Program-made: the position numbers and the translations under genes
Part shown: positions 1 through 6,771 of the stretch, in pieces
How the letters are laid out: each line of letters opens with the position of its first letter
Numbering within the stretch: the first letter of the stretch is position 1
The notes under the pieces: model-generated
The model's input: only the letters and a program-made list of their open reading frames with translations
Databases searched by the model: none
What the model was told of the DNA's origin: nothing
Origin: Pseudomonadota bacterium
GTDB lineage: Bacteria; Pseudomonadota; Alphaproteobacteria; Rhizobiales; Xanthobacteraceae
Direction: 5' to 3'
Assembly: GCA_021779635.1 (NCBI GenBank)
Contig: JAJYAH010000266.1
Coordinates: 1-8,498 of the forward strand
Length of the DNA stretch: 8,498 nucleotides

Positions 1-502
1 GAAACAACCAGGAGCCGAATTCCCGCGATACCAGGTTGGTGTGCTTGCCCTGCCAGCCCAGTCCCGCGGCCTGCGCCAGCGGCTTTTCCATCACCGCGGC
101 GGTGTCGACGAATACCTTGACCTCGCCGCCGGATGCGGCGACCAGCCATCGGGCCAGCGCCTTCAGCCGCTTCTTGATCACGTCGTGATAGTCGTCGCCC
201 TGCGCATAGACCGAGATCGCGCCGCTCGTGCGTTGCTCGAGAATTGCCAGCGGATTGTCATCGGGCCCGTAATTGACGCCGAGCATGATCACCGAACGGA
301 CGCCGGGCCACAGCACCCGCGGATCGGCGCGACGCTCCGGTCGAGCGGCAAGCCAGTCCATGTCGCCATGGGCGCCGTCGGCCAGGAAAGCGTGGAAATA
401 TCGGCCGGCATCCGCGATCGCCGCGGGGTCGGTCACGCCGACGCCGTCGAATCCGAGCGCGCGGGCTTCGCGGGCAAGCTTCTCCTTGAGAGACGGCGTC
501 AC
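1..502 (-). CDS. queG: Epoxyqueuosine reductase QueG, N-terminal part (3' end beyond window)
   Basis: QueG is a cytoplasmic cobalamin and Fe-S enzyme that reduces epoxyqueuosine to queuosine at the wobble base of GUN-anticodon tRNAs. About 167 residues are visible. The N-terminus runs TPSLKEKLAREARALGFDGV, followed by DMDWLAARPERRADP, the Y-x-x-G-x-D-Y-H-D-V-I-K-K-R-L segment typical of the family, and FVDTAAVMEKPLAQAAGLGW continuing into QGKHTNL. The window edge cuts the gene before the Cys-rich 4Fe-4S region. I place the start at a GTG (502-500), because an in-frame TGA lies about 12 codons upstream and no ATG falls between. No clear Shine-Dalgarno sequence precedes it, so the exact start is less certain than the identity. 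It lies downstream of the transferase gene on the same strand, separated by a palindromic repeat. The identity is read from the translation and family knowledge. Confidence 0.9.
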   Translation of the reverse strand, partial: MTPSLKEKLAREARALGFDGVGVTDPAAIADAGRYFHAFLADGAHGDMDWLAARPERRADPRVLWPGVRSVIMLGVNYGPDDNPLAILEQRTSGAISVYAQGDDYHDVIKKRLKALARWLVAASGGEVKVFVDTAAVMEKPLAQAAGLGWQGKHTNLVSREFGSWLF

Positions 503-538
503 GATGTAAGCGCAGGAGTCGCCGCATCCGCAGCTTCA

Positions 539-599
539 CCTCTCCCATGGGAAGAGGCCGGATTGCCCAGGAGCGCATTTGCGCGCCTCGGCGATCCGG
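539..599. repeat. Intergenic palindromic repeat (REP-like)
   Basis: Two inverted repeats lie side by side between queG and the transferase gene. CCTCTCCC (539-546) pairs with GGGAAGAGG (549-557) with one mismatch. CCGGAT (558-563) pairs with ATCCGG (594-599). The GGGGAGAGG-plus-GATCCGG layout resembles dispersed palindromes common between genes in Bradyrhizobium-type genomes. It could form an RNA hairpin between two co-oriented genes, but no U-run follows, so I do not call it a terminator. Confidence 0.6.
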
Positions 600-632
600 A
601 TGAGGGGATGCGGCCGATCGAGAGACGTCGAA

Positions 633-1325
633 TCAGAAGTCGAGATCGACATAGGTGCGCGACGCCGGCACGCCGGCCAGCCATTCGCTGAGCAGCGGAC
701 GGAATGACGGGCGGGATTTCACCCGCGCGTACCACGCCTTTGCCGCGTCGTCCTCGATCCATGGCACGTCGCCCAGATAATCGATCGCCGAAAGATGCGC
801 CGCGGCGGCGAGGTCCGCATAGGTCAACCGGTCGCCGGCCAGAAAATTCCGGGTCTGCGCCAGCCAGCCGATATAGGCCAGATGGTAGCGCACATTTGCC
901 TTTGCCGCGCGGATCACTTCGGCGGCCGGCGCGCCGCCGCCATCATCCTCGCTCATGAAGCGCTTGTAGATCCGCTCGGTGACCAGTGGATTGGACGCCT
1001 CTTCGAAAAACTTGTCGTTGAACCACGCCATCAGCCGCCGCACTTCGATGCGCTCGGCCATGGTGGTCGGCAGCAGCCGCCGCTCGTCCATGGCAGCGCC
1101 ATAGGTCTCATCAAGATATTCGGCGATGATGCCGGCGCCGGGAATCGCGGGCCGGCCTTCCGACGTCAAGACCGGCGTGGTGCCCGCCGGGTTCAGCGCC
1201 AGAAACGCCTCGCGCCGCTCCCAGACCCGCTCCTCCACCAGCCGCAGATCGAGGCTGTGTTCTCCGAGCGCAAGCCGGATGAAGCGCGAATGCGGACAGA
1301 ACGGATGATGGAACAGTGTGAACAT
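633..1325 (-). CDS. Glutathione S-transferase family protein
   Basis: A 230-residue cytoplasmic protein, the usual length for a GST. The N-terminal thioredoxin-like domain (about residues 1-78) opens with FTLFHHPFCPHSRFIRLAL, which has a C10-P-H-S13 motif where Cys or Ser GSTs keep their active residue. TTPVL at 49-53 provides the expected cis-proline (P51). The usual E-S pair that contacts the glutathione gamma-glutamyl group is replaced by P-G-A-G-I-I-A-E-Y-L (62-71), so glutathione use is not assured. An all-helical C-terminal domain follows, containing FLAGDRLTYADLAAAAHLSA, the conserved N-capping/Asp motif of GST C-domains. The start ATG is preceded by AAGGA at short spacing. The gene is divergent from uppP and upstream of queG. 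The substrate cannot be read from the sequence. Confidence 0.9.
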   Translation of the reverse strand: MFTLFHHPFCPHSRFIRLALGEHSLDLRLVEERVWERREAFLALNPAGTTPVLTSEGRPAIPGAGIIAEYLDETYGAAMDERRLLPTTMAERIEVRRLMAWFNDKFFEEASNPLVTERIYKRFMSEDDGGGAPAAEVIRAAKANVRYHLAYIGWLAQTRNFLAGDRLTYADLAAAAHLSAIDYLGDVPWIEDDAAKAWYARVKSRPSFRPLLSEWLAGVPASRTYVDLDF

Positions 1326-1426
1326 GAAGTCCTTGATAAAATTGCGGTACTTAAGAAACTCTCACCGCCCGAGTGCCGCGCCAAACTACAGAAGCAGACG
1401 AACGAGGCAACCCGTGTTTTCGCATT

Positions 1427-1454
1427 TTGACGTTGCGGCGGGCAGGCGAATAAG
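1427..1454 (+). promoter_or_regulatory. Candidate uppP promoter
   Basis: TTGACG (1427-1432) and AATAAG (1449-1454) are separated by 16 bp and lie about 50 bp upstream of the uppP ATG. The -35 matches the consensus at 5 of 6 positions and the -10 at 4 of 6. This is the best sigma70-like pair I found in the 179-bp divergent gap. It is a pattern match only. Confidence 0.35.
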
Positions 1455-1504
1455 CGAGAAGAGCCCGGCTTTTTCGGCCGATACCGATCATAACGGACTG
1501 GATC

Positions 1505-2311
1505 ATGATGTCTGATGCAATAAGGGCGGTGATCCTCGGCATCGTCGAGGGCGTTACGGAATTCCTCCCGGTATCCTCCACGGGTCATCTGCTGCTGGCG
1601 GAACGATTTTTCGATCTTGGCGAAGGCAGGTTCTGGCAGAGTTTCGCCGTGCTGATTCAGCTCGGCGCGATTCTTGCGATTCTCGCAATCTATTTCACCA
1701 AATTGTGGCGGATCGCGCTCGGGATGTTTTCCAATGCCGACGACCGGCGCTTCGTCATCGGCGTGCTGGTGGCGTTTCTGCCCGCGGCCGTGATCGGCGC
1801 CGCTGCCGGCGGCTACATCAAGGCCTATCTGTTCAATCCCTGGGTGGTGTGCTTTTCGCTGATCGTCGGCGGCGCGATCCTGTTGTGGGTCGATCAGCTC
1901 GATCACGATCCGCGGGAACACGATGCCACGACATTTCCGCTGCCGATGTATCTTGCGATCGGGTTCGCGCAATGTCTCGCGATGATCCCGGGCGTGTCAC
2001 GCTCCGGCGCCAGCATCGTCGCCGCGATGCTGCTCGGCGCCGACAAGCGCGCGGCGGCGGAGTTTTCGTTTTTCCTCGCGATCCCGACCATGGTCGGCGC
2101 GTTCGCCTATGATTACTACAAGAACCGCGCCGAGATGACGACCGATCATCTGGGGATCATCGCGATCGGATTCGTGGTGTCGTTTGTCACCGCCATCATC
2201 GTGGTCAAAACATTTCTGAGCTATGTGACCCGCCATGGCTTCACGCTGTTCGCGTGGTGGCGCGTCATCGTCGGCACGCTCGGCCTGATCGCATTGGCGA
2301 TGGGGAGATAG
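1505..2311 (+). CDS. uppP: Undecaprenyl-diphosphate phosphatase (BacA/UppP)
   Basis: An integral inner-membrane phosphatase that converts undecaprenyl diphosphate to the monophosphate carrier used for peptidoglycan and other envelope polymers. Overexpression in other bacteria gives bacitracin resistance. The 268-residue length is normal. The first signature, [17 protein letters not shown], supplies E15, E19 and H28, matching the E. coli catalytic positions. The second, PGVSRSGAS (162-170), supplies R166. Several hydrophobic membrane segments are evident, for example residues 45-65, 84-105, 113-130, 216-236 and 250-266. Translation may begin at either of two tandem ATG codons (1505 or 1508). 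It is divergent from the transferase gene and converges on the NDUFA9-like gene, with a hairpin after its stop. All key residues are present, so it should be functional. Confidence 0.96.
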   Translation: MMSDAIRAVILGIVEGVTEFLPVSSTGHLLLAERFFDLGEGRFWQSFAVLIQLGAILAILAIYFTKLWRIALGMFSNADDRRFVIGVLVAFLPAAVIGAAAGGYIKAYLFNPWVVCFSLIVGGAILLWVDQLDHDPREHDATTFPLPMYLAIGFAQCLAMIPGVSRSGASIVAAMLLGADKRAAAEFSFFLAIPTMVGAFAYDYYKNRAEMTTDHLGIIAIGFVVSFVTAIIVVKTFLSYVTRHGFTLFAWWRVIVGTLGLIALAMGR

Positions 2312-2321
2312 TTTTCCTCAG

Positions 2322-2348
2322 GTCGTCCCCCCGCTTCGCGGGGACGAC
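2322..2348. terminator. Hairpin between convergent genes, likely bidirectional terminator/dispersed repeat
   Basis: GTCGTCCCC (2322-2330) pairs perfectly with GGGGACGAC (2340-2348) across a 9-nt loop. It sits in the 48-bp gap between the convergent stops of uppP and the NDUFA9-like gene. A short TTTTCC tract precedes it, which reads as an A-rich/U-rich flank for the minus direction. The GTCCCCGC...GCGGGGAC type is a very common dispersed repeat in Bradyrhizobium relatives. A terminator role is inferred from position and symmetry. Confidence 0.6.
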
Positions 2349-2359
2349 GTCAGGATAAA

Positions 2360-3328
2360 TCATGCACTCTTTTTCTGGAATTGCCCGGCGGCGCGGAAGC
2401 GCCAGAGGTATTGCGGCGCGACAGCTTCGAGCGAATCCGGCACGATCCCCAGTCCTTCCAGCGTAAGGCCGGCCGCTTTCGCCGCGTCCGACACCACATT
2501 GTCCGATTGCAGCAGCGTCACCTGGTCCGGCGTCAGATTCAAGGGCCCCGGCGCGAACTGCAGGAACAGCGAGTTGAGTTTGGCGAGGCCGAACGGCAGG
2601 GGGACCAGGATGCGCTGGCGTTCGATGGTCGCCAGGATGATTTCCATGATCTCGCGCATGGTCAGGACTTCGGGGCCGCCGAGTTCATAGGTGGCGCCCG
2701 CCTTGGTCTTGCCGTCCACGGCGTCGGCGACGGCAGTCGCGACATCGCCGACATAAACCGGCTGCAGCCGGGTGACGCCTCCGCCGATCAGCGGCAGCGC
2801 CGGCGACATTCTGGCGAGCGCGGCGAAGCGGTTGGTGAATTGATCCTCGGGCCCGAACACCACGGACGGCCGCAGGATCGCGGCCGTCGGGGCGGCCGAG
2901 AGCACCGCCTTTTCACCCGCGGCCTTGGCGCGGGCGTAACGCGACGGCGAATGGGCATCGGCGCCGATCGCGGAAACATGCACCATCCGCGCCCCAACGG
3001 CGCTGGCGGCCCTTGCTACCGTGCCCGCGCCGATCGCCTGCACCGCGTCGAAGGTCTGGGCGCCGCTCTGGGCCAGAATGCCGACGAGGTTAATGGCGAC
3101 GTGGGAGTCGCGCATGGCGGCCTCGACGGAGGCCGGATAGCGCAGATTCGCCTGCACGGCGTGGATCTGGCCGACCTTGCCGAGCGGCTGCAAATGCCCG
3201 GCGAGTTCCGGCCGCCGCACCCCGACCCGGATGCGGTAATCGCGCTTGGCCAGCGCCCGCACCACGCTTCGCCCCAGAAAGCCCGATCCCCCGAAAACCG
3301 TGACCAGCGTGTCCTGATTCGATGTCAT
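2360..3328 (-). CDS. Complex I NDUFA9 subunit family protein (atypical SDR, NAD(P)-binding)
   Basis: A 322-residue Rossmann-fold protein. The nucleotide-binding motif GGSGFLG is at residues 13-19 after the first beta strand, with V-R-R-P at 37-40 ending the second strand. A Y131-x-x-x-K135 pair (YARAK) follows HVSAIGADA. ILRPSVVFGPED (151-162) and the later QPVYVGDVA (189-197) are typical of the NAD-dependent epimerase-like atypical SDRs that bacterial annotation groups with the NDUFA9/39-kDa accessory subunit of complex I. Whether it binds complex I or has an enzymatic role is not known from the sequence. I chose ATG 3328 because AGGA lies 9 nt upstream of it; the ATG three codons earlier (3337) abuts the same AGGA with no spacing. 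It is convergent with uppP. Confidence 0.88.
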   Translation of the reverse strand: MTSNQDTLVTVFGGSGFLGRSVVRALAKRDYRIRVGVRRPELAGHLQPLGKVGQIHAVQANLRYPASVEAAMRDSHVAINLVGILAQSGAQTFDAVQAIGAGTVARAASAVGARMVHVSAIGADAHSPSRYARAKAAGEKAVLSAAPTAAILRPSVVFGPEDQFTNRFAALARMSPALPLIGGGVTRLQPVYVGDVATAVADAVDGKTKAGATYELGGPEVLTMREIMEIILATIERQRILVPLPFGLAKLNSLFLQFAPGPLNLTPDQVTLLQSDNVVSDAAKAAGLTLEGLGIVPDSLEAVAPQYLWRFRAAGQFQKKSA

Positions 3329-3402
3329 GGGGTCCATTCCTGCCAGTCAATTCGATCGATCGCGCAAGGGTATTTCGGCGTTTGCCGATACGCCATCGCC
3401 TC

Positions 3403-3414
3403 GGCGCTGTACAG
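3403..3414. promoter_or_regulatory. Perfect 12-bp palindrome
   Basis: CGCTGTACAGCG is perfectly symmetrical. It lies 75 bp upstream of the tRNA gene and a similar distance upstream of the divergent NDUFA9-like gene. It could be a dimeric regulator site for either, but no bound factor can be named and chance occurrence is possible. Confidence 0.3.
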
Positions 3415-3439
3415 CGTATTTGGGGATCACTTTGCCAAT

Positions 3440-3468
3440 TTGACAAGCGCGCGACCGATCCGTACTAA
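3440..3468 (+). promoter_or_regulatory. tRNA-Leu promoter
   Basis: TTGACA (3440-3445), a perfect -35, is followed after exactly 17 bp by TACTAA (3463-3468). The -10 ends 9 bp before the mature 5' end of the tRNA, so transcription would start within a few bases of it. Spacing and placement fit a strong stable-RNA promoter. Confidence 0.65.
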
Positions 3469-3477
3469 CCGGCCCGG

Positions 3478-3564
<87 letters not shown>

Positions 3565-3589
3565 CTCGGCGTTCTTCGCCGTTCTCCAC

Positions 3590-3670
3590 CGTTCGTTTTG
3601 AATATCTAAGGCATTGGAAAGAGATCGTTTTCAATGCTTTCCGTATGCAGTCGTTCGTTCTCGTTCGTTG
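3590..3670. repeat. CGTTCGTT repeats and a hairpin in the integrase leader
   Basis: CGTTCGTT occurs at 3590-3597, 3652-3659 and 3662-3669. The last two form a 10-bp direct repeat (TCGTTCGTT at 3651 and 3661), one helical turn apart. Between them an imperfect hairpin forms: GCATTG (3611-3616) pairs with CAATGC (3632-3637), extended by GAAA/TTTT with one G-T pair, around loop GAGATCG. Lying between the attachment site and the integrase, these are good candidates for integrase arm-type or excisionase sites. The hairpin might also end tRNA transcription, although no strong U-run follows. Confidence 0.5.
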
Positions 3671-3684
3671 ACAGCCGCGAAAAT

Positions 3685-3717
3685 TGTTGGCCTTTCTGTT
3701 GGCCTTGAGGCCAACAG
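3685..3717. promoter_or_regulatory. Three TGTTGGCCT boxes before the integrase start (candidate operator/arm site)
   Basis: TGTTGGCCT occurs at 3685-3693 and again at 3697-3705 (12-bp period), then inverted as AGGCCAACA at 3708-3716. The last two make a perfect 10-bp inverted repeat, CTGTTGGCCT / AGGCCAACAG, with a 2-bp centre, ending 14 bp before the integrase ATG. As DNA it could bind a regulator such as the integrase itself. As RNA it would form a stable hairpin close to the ribosome-binding region. Function is inferred from position. Confidence 0.5.
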
Positions 3718-3731
3718 ATTCGGGAACGCAC

Positions 3732-4967
3732 ATGCTCACCGACATTGCTATCCGTAAGGCCAAGCCGGGCAAACGACTTGTGAAGTTGTCGGACAGTGGC
3801 GGCCTGCAATTCTGGATCACGCCATCGGGCGGCAAGCTCTGGTATCTCGCTTATCGGTACGGTGGCCGGCAAAAGAAACTGGCAATCGGTCGCTACGGAT
3901 CCGCGTCGGCGGGTGTCACCCTCGAAGCTGCACGCACTCGGCGTGACGAGGCCAAGGCGCTGTTGCGGCAGGGCATCGATCCGGCTGCCCACAAGCGGCG
4001 AGTGAAGGCTGCACAGGCCGAATCTCTAGCCAACACGTTCGAGGCGGTTGCGGATGAACTGCTCGCCAGGAAGAAGCGGGATGGCGTGACGCTCGTTACC
4101 GCCGGCAAGGTAGAGTGGTTGCTTGGCATGGCCAAGGCGTCCCTGGGATCGCTCCCGATTGATTCGATCACAGCCGGTGAAGTCCTGCGGGTACTTCGAC
4201 CGCTTGAAGCTGAAGGCAAGCTGGAAACGGCAAGGCGACTGCGGTCCGTCATCGGCGCAGTATTCCGTCATGCCATGGTAACGGCACGTGCGGCCAACGA
4301 TCCGACGCAAGCGTTGAAGGGCGCGATCGCTACCCCGAAGGTGAAGTCGCGGGCAGCCATCACAGATCCGGTAGCATTCGGTGGCCTACTGAGGGCCATT
4401 GATGGTTTCAAAGGTCAGCCCACTACTAAGGCCGCGCTGAAACTGCTGGCCATGCTGGTGCCCCGCCCGGGCGAGTTGCGACAGGCCAAATGGGATGAGT
4501 TCGATCTGGATACTACCGTGTGGAACATTCCGGCCGAACGCATGAAGATGCGCAGGCCGCACCGGATCCCGTTGCCGCCGCAAGCTGTTGCAATCCTGAA
4601 AGAGCTGCATCCGACCACTGGGCATCTTGTCGGTGGGCTGGTCTTTCCGGGCATCGGCAGAACCACGCGGCCTATTTCCGAAAACACGATGAATGGGGCG
4701 CTGCGACGTATCGGGTTCTCGCAGCAGGAGGCTACCTCGCACGGTTTCCGCTCCACGTTCTCCACGCTCGCCAACGAAAGCGGCCAATGGAGCGTCAATG
4801 CCATCGAGGCGGCGCTGGCGCACATCGAACCAAATGCGGTGCGCCGCGCCTATGCTCGCGGCGACTATTGGGATGAGCGCGTCAAGATGATGCAGTGGTG
4901 GGCCGACTATCTAGATACGCTCCGGCAGGGCGGCCGCGTGGTGCCGCTCAAAGCGATTTCGGCATGA
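3732..4967 (+). CDS. int: P4-type tyrosine recombinase/integrase
   Basis: A 411-residue site-specific recombinase that would catalyse integration at the neighbouring tRNA-Leu and, with a directionality factor, excision. The N-terminal arm-binding domain (DUF4102 type, about residues 1-85) has the usual LTDIAIRKAKPGK opening, L-S-D-S-G-G-L and W-Y-L-A-Y-R-Y-G-G. A core-binding helical domain spans about 95-195. The catalytic domain shows R245 (in PRPGELRQAKW), H337-x-x-R340 (HGFR), H364 and nucleophile Y374 in RAYARGDY, so the R-H-R-H-Y set is complete. I chose ATG 3732 over an in-frame TTG at 3684, because the family N-terminus begins at MLTDIA and the TTG lies within the upstream repeats. 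Its stop overlaps the next ATG (ATGA), giving translational coupling. Confidence 0.95.
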   Translation: MLTDIAIRKAKPGKRLVKLSDSGGLQFWITPSGGKLWYLAYRYGGRQKKLAIGRYGSASAGVTLEAARTRRDEAKALLRQGIDPAAHKRRVKAAQAESLANTFEAVADELLARKKRDGVTLVTAGKVEWLLGMAKASLGSLPIDSITAGEVLRVLRPLEAEGKLETARRLRSVIGAVFRHAMVTARAANDPTQALKGAIATPKVKSRAAITDPVAFGGLLRAIDGFKGQPTTKAALKLLAMLVPRPGELRQAKWDEFDLDTTVWNIPAERMKMRRPHRIPLPPQAVAILKELHPTTGHLVGGLVFPGIGRTTRPISENTMNGALRRIGFSQQEATSHGFRSTFSTLANESGQWSVNAIEAALAHIEPNAVRRAYARGDYWDERVKMMQWWADYLDTLRQGGRVVPLKAISA

Positions 4968-5785
4968 GTCGGAAGGGCGCCGAACCCGAATTGCTCCTGA
5001 TCTCAGAGGCGACGGCTCGCCTCAAAGTCGGAATATACGGGGGCCTCCCGGAGCCGAAACCAGTCGCCAGCATCAAAGCCAACATCAAAAAGGGCGAACG
5101 GCGGCCCGCGATTGAATGGCAGCCGCAAATGGAGGACGCGGTCGAGCGCATCCATGAAGGCATAATGCAGGGTAAATTATCAGTGTTTGTTCTGCCGGTT
5201 GCGACCGAAGACAGGCCACACCGAATGCCTCTTCAAGTTCCGCTTGATGTTCTCACACGGCTGATCACAACGCGCGGCGGTTTGCCGGACTACACTGTCG
5301 AACCCATGCGCATCTTGACTTCGCGCAAGCCTACACCATCACCGGAACCCTTCTACACCCCAGTCGCACCGGAACTGCTCGCGGCGCTGTCGACATCCGC
5401 GCTTTATCTGCGGCACAAGGAATTTAAAGCTCTGTACGACGAGGCCAGAAAGAAAGGCAACTGGCCATCTCAACGGTCGCGTTTCAAGAAAAGCCCTATC
5501 GGAAGGCCCTCGATGCAGAGCTATCTCCAGGCTTCGATCGCCGCGCTGGTCAACGCGGGTGAATGGTCTGCTGAGCAAAATTCCATCGCCAATCTGGTGG
5601 AGCTTCTTACGTCCCAGGGAGTGAAGGCAAGTCGCCAGACGGTGAAGCGTGCAGTTGAACAGCTTCACCGAGAAACCGGCGATCGGCGCTATCATCGCGT
5701 GGATCCGCGCAAACAACCCGACGAATCAGTCTGGGGCAGTTTTGAAGACTTGATGGAAAGGCAGCGTCGCCAGCACCGAAAATGA
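4964..5785 (+). CDS. Uncharacterised protein coupled to the integrase, HTH-like C-terminus
   Basis: A 273-residue protein I do not recognise by name. Its ATG overlaps the integrase stop (ATGA at 4964-4967), so the two are probably one translational unit. The start is set by that overlap; an in-frame upstream codon at 4895 lies inside the integrase. There is no signal peptide or membrane segment. Residues 50-105 are a mixed charged/hydrophobic region, and 121-137 a Pro-rich linker. Residues 178-240 read G-R-P-S-M-Q-S-Y followed by SIANLVELLTSQGVKASRQT and V-K-R-A-V-E-Q-L, which looks like a helix-turn-helix. The tail is strongly basic (RQRRQHRK). Codons are less GC-biased at third positions than in the core genes, suggesting recent transfer. 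A DNA-binding role in element maintenance, excision or regulation is inference. Confidence 0.8.
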   Translation: MSRKGAEPELLLISEATARLKVGIYGGLPEPKPVASIKANIKKGERRPAIEWQPQMEDAVERIHEGIMQGKLSVFVLPVATEDRPHRMPLQVPLDVLTRLITTRGGLPDYTVEPMRILTSRKPTPSPEPFYTPVAPELLAALSTSALYLRHKEFKALYDEARKKGNWPSQRSRFKKSPIGRPSMQSYLQASIAALVNAGEWSAEQNSIANLVELLTSQGVKASRQTVKRAVEQLHRETGDRRYHRVDPRKQPDESVWGSFEDLMERQRRQHRK

Positions 5786-5795
5786 CCAAAAGTCC

Positions 5796-5817
5796 AATCT
5801 GTAGGTCCAGATTTTTT
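5796..5817 (+). terminator. Rho-independent terminator-like hairpin
   Basis: AATCTG (5796-5801) pairs with CAGATT (5808-5813) around loop TAGGTC and runs directly into six T residues (5812-5817), 10 bp after the stop of the integrase-coupled gene. The stem is short and moderately GC, so termination may be partial. The rest of the 185-bp gap up to 5970 holds a palindrome TTGCTCAGCAA (5816-5826) and a 6-bp hairpin AGGCGC/GCGCCT (5855-5873). I see no convincing promoter there. Confidence 0.55.
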
Positions 5818-5970
5818 GCTCAGCAACTCATTGTGACTACTGAATTTATTAGGAAGGCGCTCACGTCGCGCCTCAAAGGGCCTCACAGCCTGACATCGCC
5901 AGCCTCAATTGTTCGCAGGAACTCGTAACGCAATCAAGCGAGACGAGCCCGAACAAGGAGGTCGTGGCGC

Positions 5971-6186
5971 ATGCGTCAATCTAGTTTCTCCAGCGATCGG
6001 CCGGCCGACACCATCGGCGGCGCAATGACCGTTTCCGAGTTTTTGCGTTGGGCGTGCGTCGGTCGAACGAAGTTTTACGCCGAGGTCAAGGCTGGCCGCA
6101 TCGCGCTGCGCAAGATCGGCTCCAAGACGGTCATCCTCCGTAGCGATGCCGAAGCTTGGCTGCGCGCGCTGCCAGCGGCGGTTTAG
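5971..6186 (+). CDS. AlpA/excisionase-like helix-turn-helix protein
   Basis: A 71-residue protein. From residue 19 it reads MTVSEFLRWACVGRTKFYAE, then V-K-A-G-R-I-A-L-R-K-I-G-S-K-T-V-I-L-R and DAEAWLRALP. This is the winged MerR-like HTH pattern of AlpA regulators and excisionases: a recognition helix, then a wing and the D-A-E-A-W-L helix. Such proteins direct excision or activate the integrase of P4-like elements. A near-perfect Shine-Dalgarno AAGGAGGT lies 8 nt before the ATG and decides the start. It opens the plus-strand cassette. Whether it is an excisionase or a transcription factor cannot be decided from the sequence; it is the best directionality-factor candidate in view. Confidence 0.85.
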   Translation: MRQSSFSSDRPADTIGGAMTVSEFLRWACVGRTKFYAEVKAGRIALRKIGSKTVILRSDAEAWLRALPAAV

Positions 6187-6208
6187 TCGATGATTCCTTC
6201 AAACAAAC

Positions 6209-6253
6209 GCCCGGCGGCACGATTCCTTGGCGGGATCAGCGTGCGCACCGGGC
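6209..6253 (+). ncRNA. Predicted structured leader hairpin (putative)
   Basis: A 45-nt nested inverted repeat. GCCCGG (6209-6214) pairs with CCGGGC (6248-6253), and GCACG (6217-6221) with CGTGC (6240-6244). ATTCC (6222-6226) pairs with GGGAT (6232-6236) with one G-T pair, closing a short loop. It ends just before the AAAGGA ribosome-binding site of the next gene. GATTCCTT is also repeated at 6192 and 6221. It may be an RNA control element or a DNA-level site such as an origin; there is no direct evidence for either. Confidence 0.4.
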
Positions 6254-6271
6254 TTCAAAGGATACCTGAAC

Positions 6272-6466
6272 ATGAATCCCTACCAAGCGTCCCCAAAAAA
6301 CGCAATTGATTTCCAGCCTTCCGCTCTCTCCCCGTTCCCGTTCGTTGTGGTTCAGCCGAGCACCCCGGCGGGCCAGTTTGTTTCTCGCCGGTACCGCGTC
6401 GACCCAGCCGTTGCCGATCTCGTCGCCAATCTCGCCGGGCTCGGCCTCAACGAGGAGGCCCGGTGA
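6272..6466 (+). CDS. Small hypothetical protein (64 residues)
   Basis: I do not recognise this protein. It starts MNPYQASPKNAIDFQPSALS, has a short hydrophobic stretch PFPFVVVQP, and ends in a helical segment DPAVADLVANLAGLGLNEEA. It has no signal peptide or membrane helix. I start it at ATG 6272, which has AAAGGA about 9 nt upstream, rather than at an in-frame TTG (6227) inside the upstream hairpin. Its stop overlaps the start of the following winged-helix gene (TGATG), so the two are probably co-translated. Small orphan proteins are common in early regions of prophages. Confidence 0.65.
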   Translation: MNPYQASPKNAIDFQPSALSPFPFVVVQPSTPAGQFVSRRYRVDPAVADLVANLAGLGLNEEAR

Positions 6467-6771
6467 TGTACCCCCGTGATCCAGGTTCGAAAGAATTGAG
6501 CGGCACCAGCGAACTTGCCGCCGAGGCGATCACCGGCCACGCCAGGACCGTGCGGGTTCGCGCCCTTGCATTCTTGACAGCGCGCCATCCCCGATCATTC
6601 ACCGCTGACGAGATCGCTGCTGGCCTGGGCGAGAGCATTTTGGTTACGCGTCCGCGAGTGTCGGAGTTGCGCCACATTGGACTGATCGAGCCGACCGCGG
6701 AACGCCGCTTGAACAAGTCCGGCATGCTCGCAAAGTGCTGGCGCGCGGTGGTTATGGGAGGCGAGGCATGA
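6466..6771 (+). CDS. Winged-helix DNA-binding protein, prophage type
   Basis: A 101-residue protein built around a winged-helix domain. A helix TVRVRALAFLTARH is followed by FTADEIAAGLGESILVTRPR, V-S-E-L-R-H-I-G-L-I-E and a wing PTAERRLNKSG, ending C-W-R-A-V. The T-A-D-E-I-A...V-R/T-P-R-V-S-E-L-R pattern is frequent in small regulators next to phage replication genes. ATG 6466 is favoured over the adjoining GTG 6463, because GAGGAGG lies 7 nt upstream of the ATG. It overlaps the preceding gene's stop. Its own stop sits in an ATGA, the usual sign of coupling to a next gene, yet that next gene now begins 344 bp later (see the antisense fragment). Likely a transcriptional regulator or replication accessory factor. 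Confidence 0.8.
   Translation: MYPRDPGSKELSGTSELAAEAITGHARTVRVRALAFLTARHPRSFTADEIAAGLGESILVTRPRVSELRHIGLIEPTAERRLNKSGMLAKCWRAVVMGGEA

Noticed and set aside
41..691. Long plus-strand open frame over queG
   Set aside because: The minus frame gives an unmistakable QueG sequence; the plus frame is Arg/Ala/Gly-rich shadow and crosses the intergenic repeat.
1465..1485. CGGC-TTTTT-GCCG like hairpin before uppP considered as a terminator or attenuator
   Set aside because: The stem is only about 4 bp and lies between a candidate promoter and the gene with no leader peptide or U-run after the stem.
1193..1972. 259-codon minus-strand open frame spanning the gst/uppP gap
   Set aside because: It overlaps two well-supported genes in other frames and has no recognisable domain.
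3590..3670. Repeated CGTTCGTT considered as a CRISPR or tandem repeat array
   Set aside because: The unit is only 8 bp, spacing is irregular, and there are no equal-length spacers; a recombinase-site or regulatory reading fits better.
4895..4963. Upstream in-frame extension of the integrase-coupled gene
   Set aside because: It lies entirely within the integrase C-terminus; the ATGA overlap at 4964 is the more natural start.
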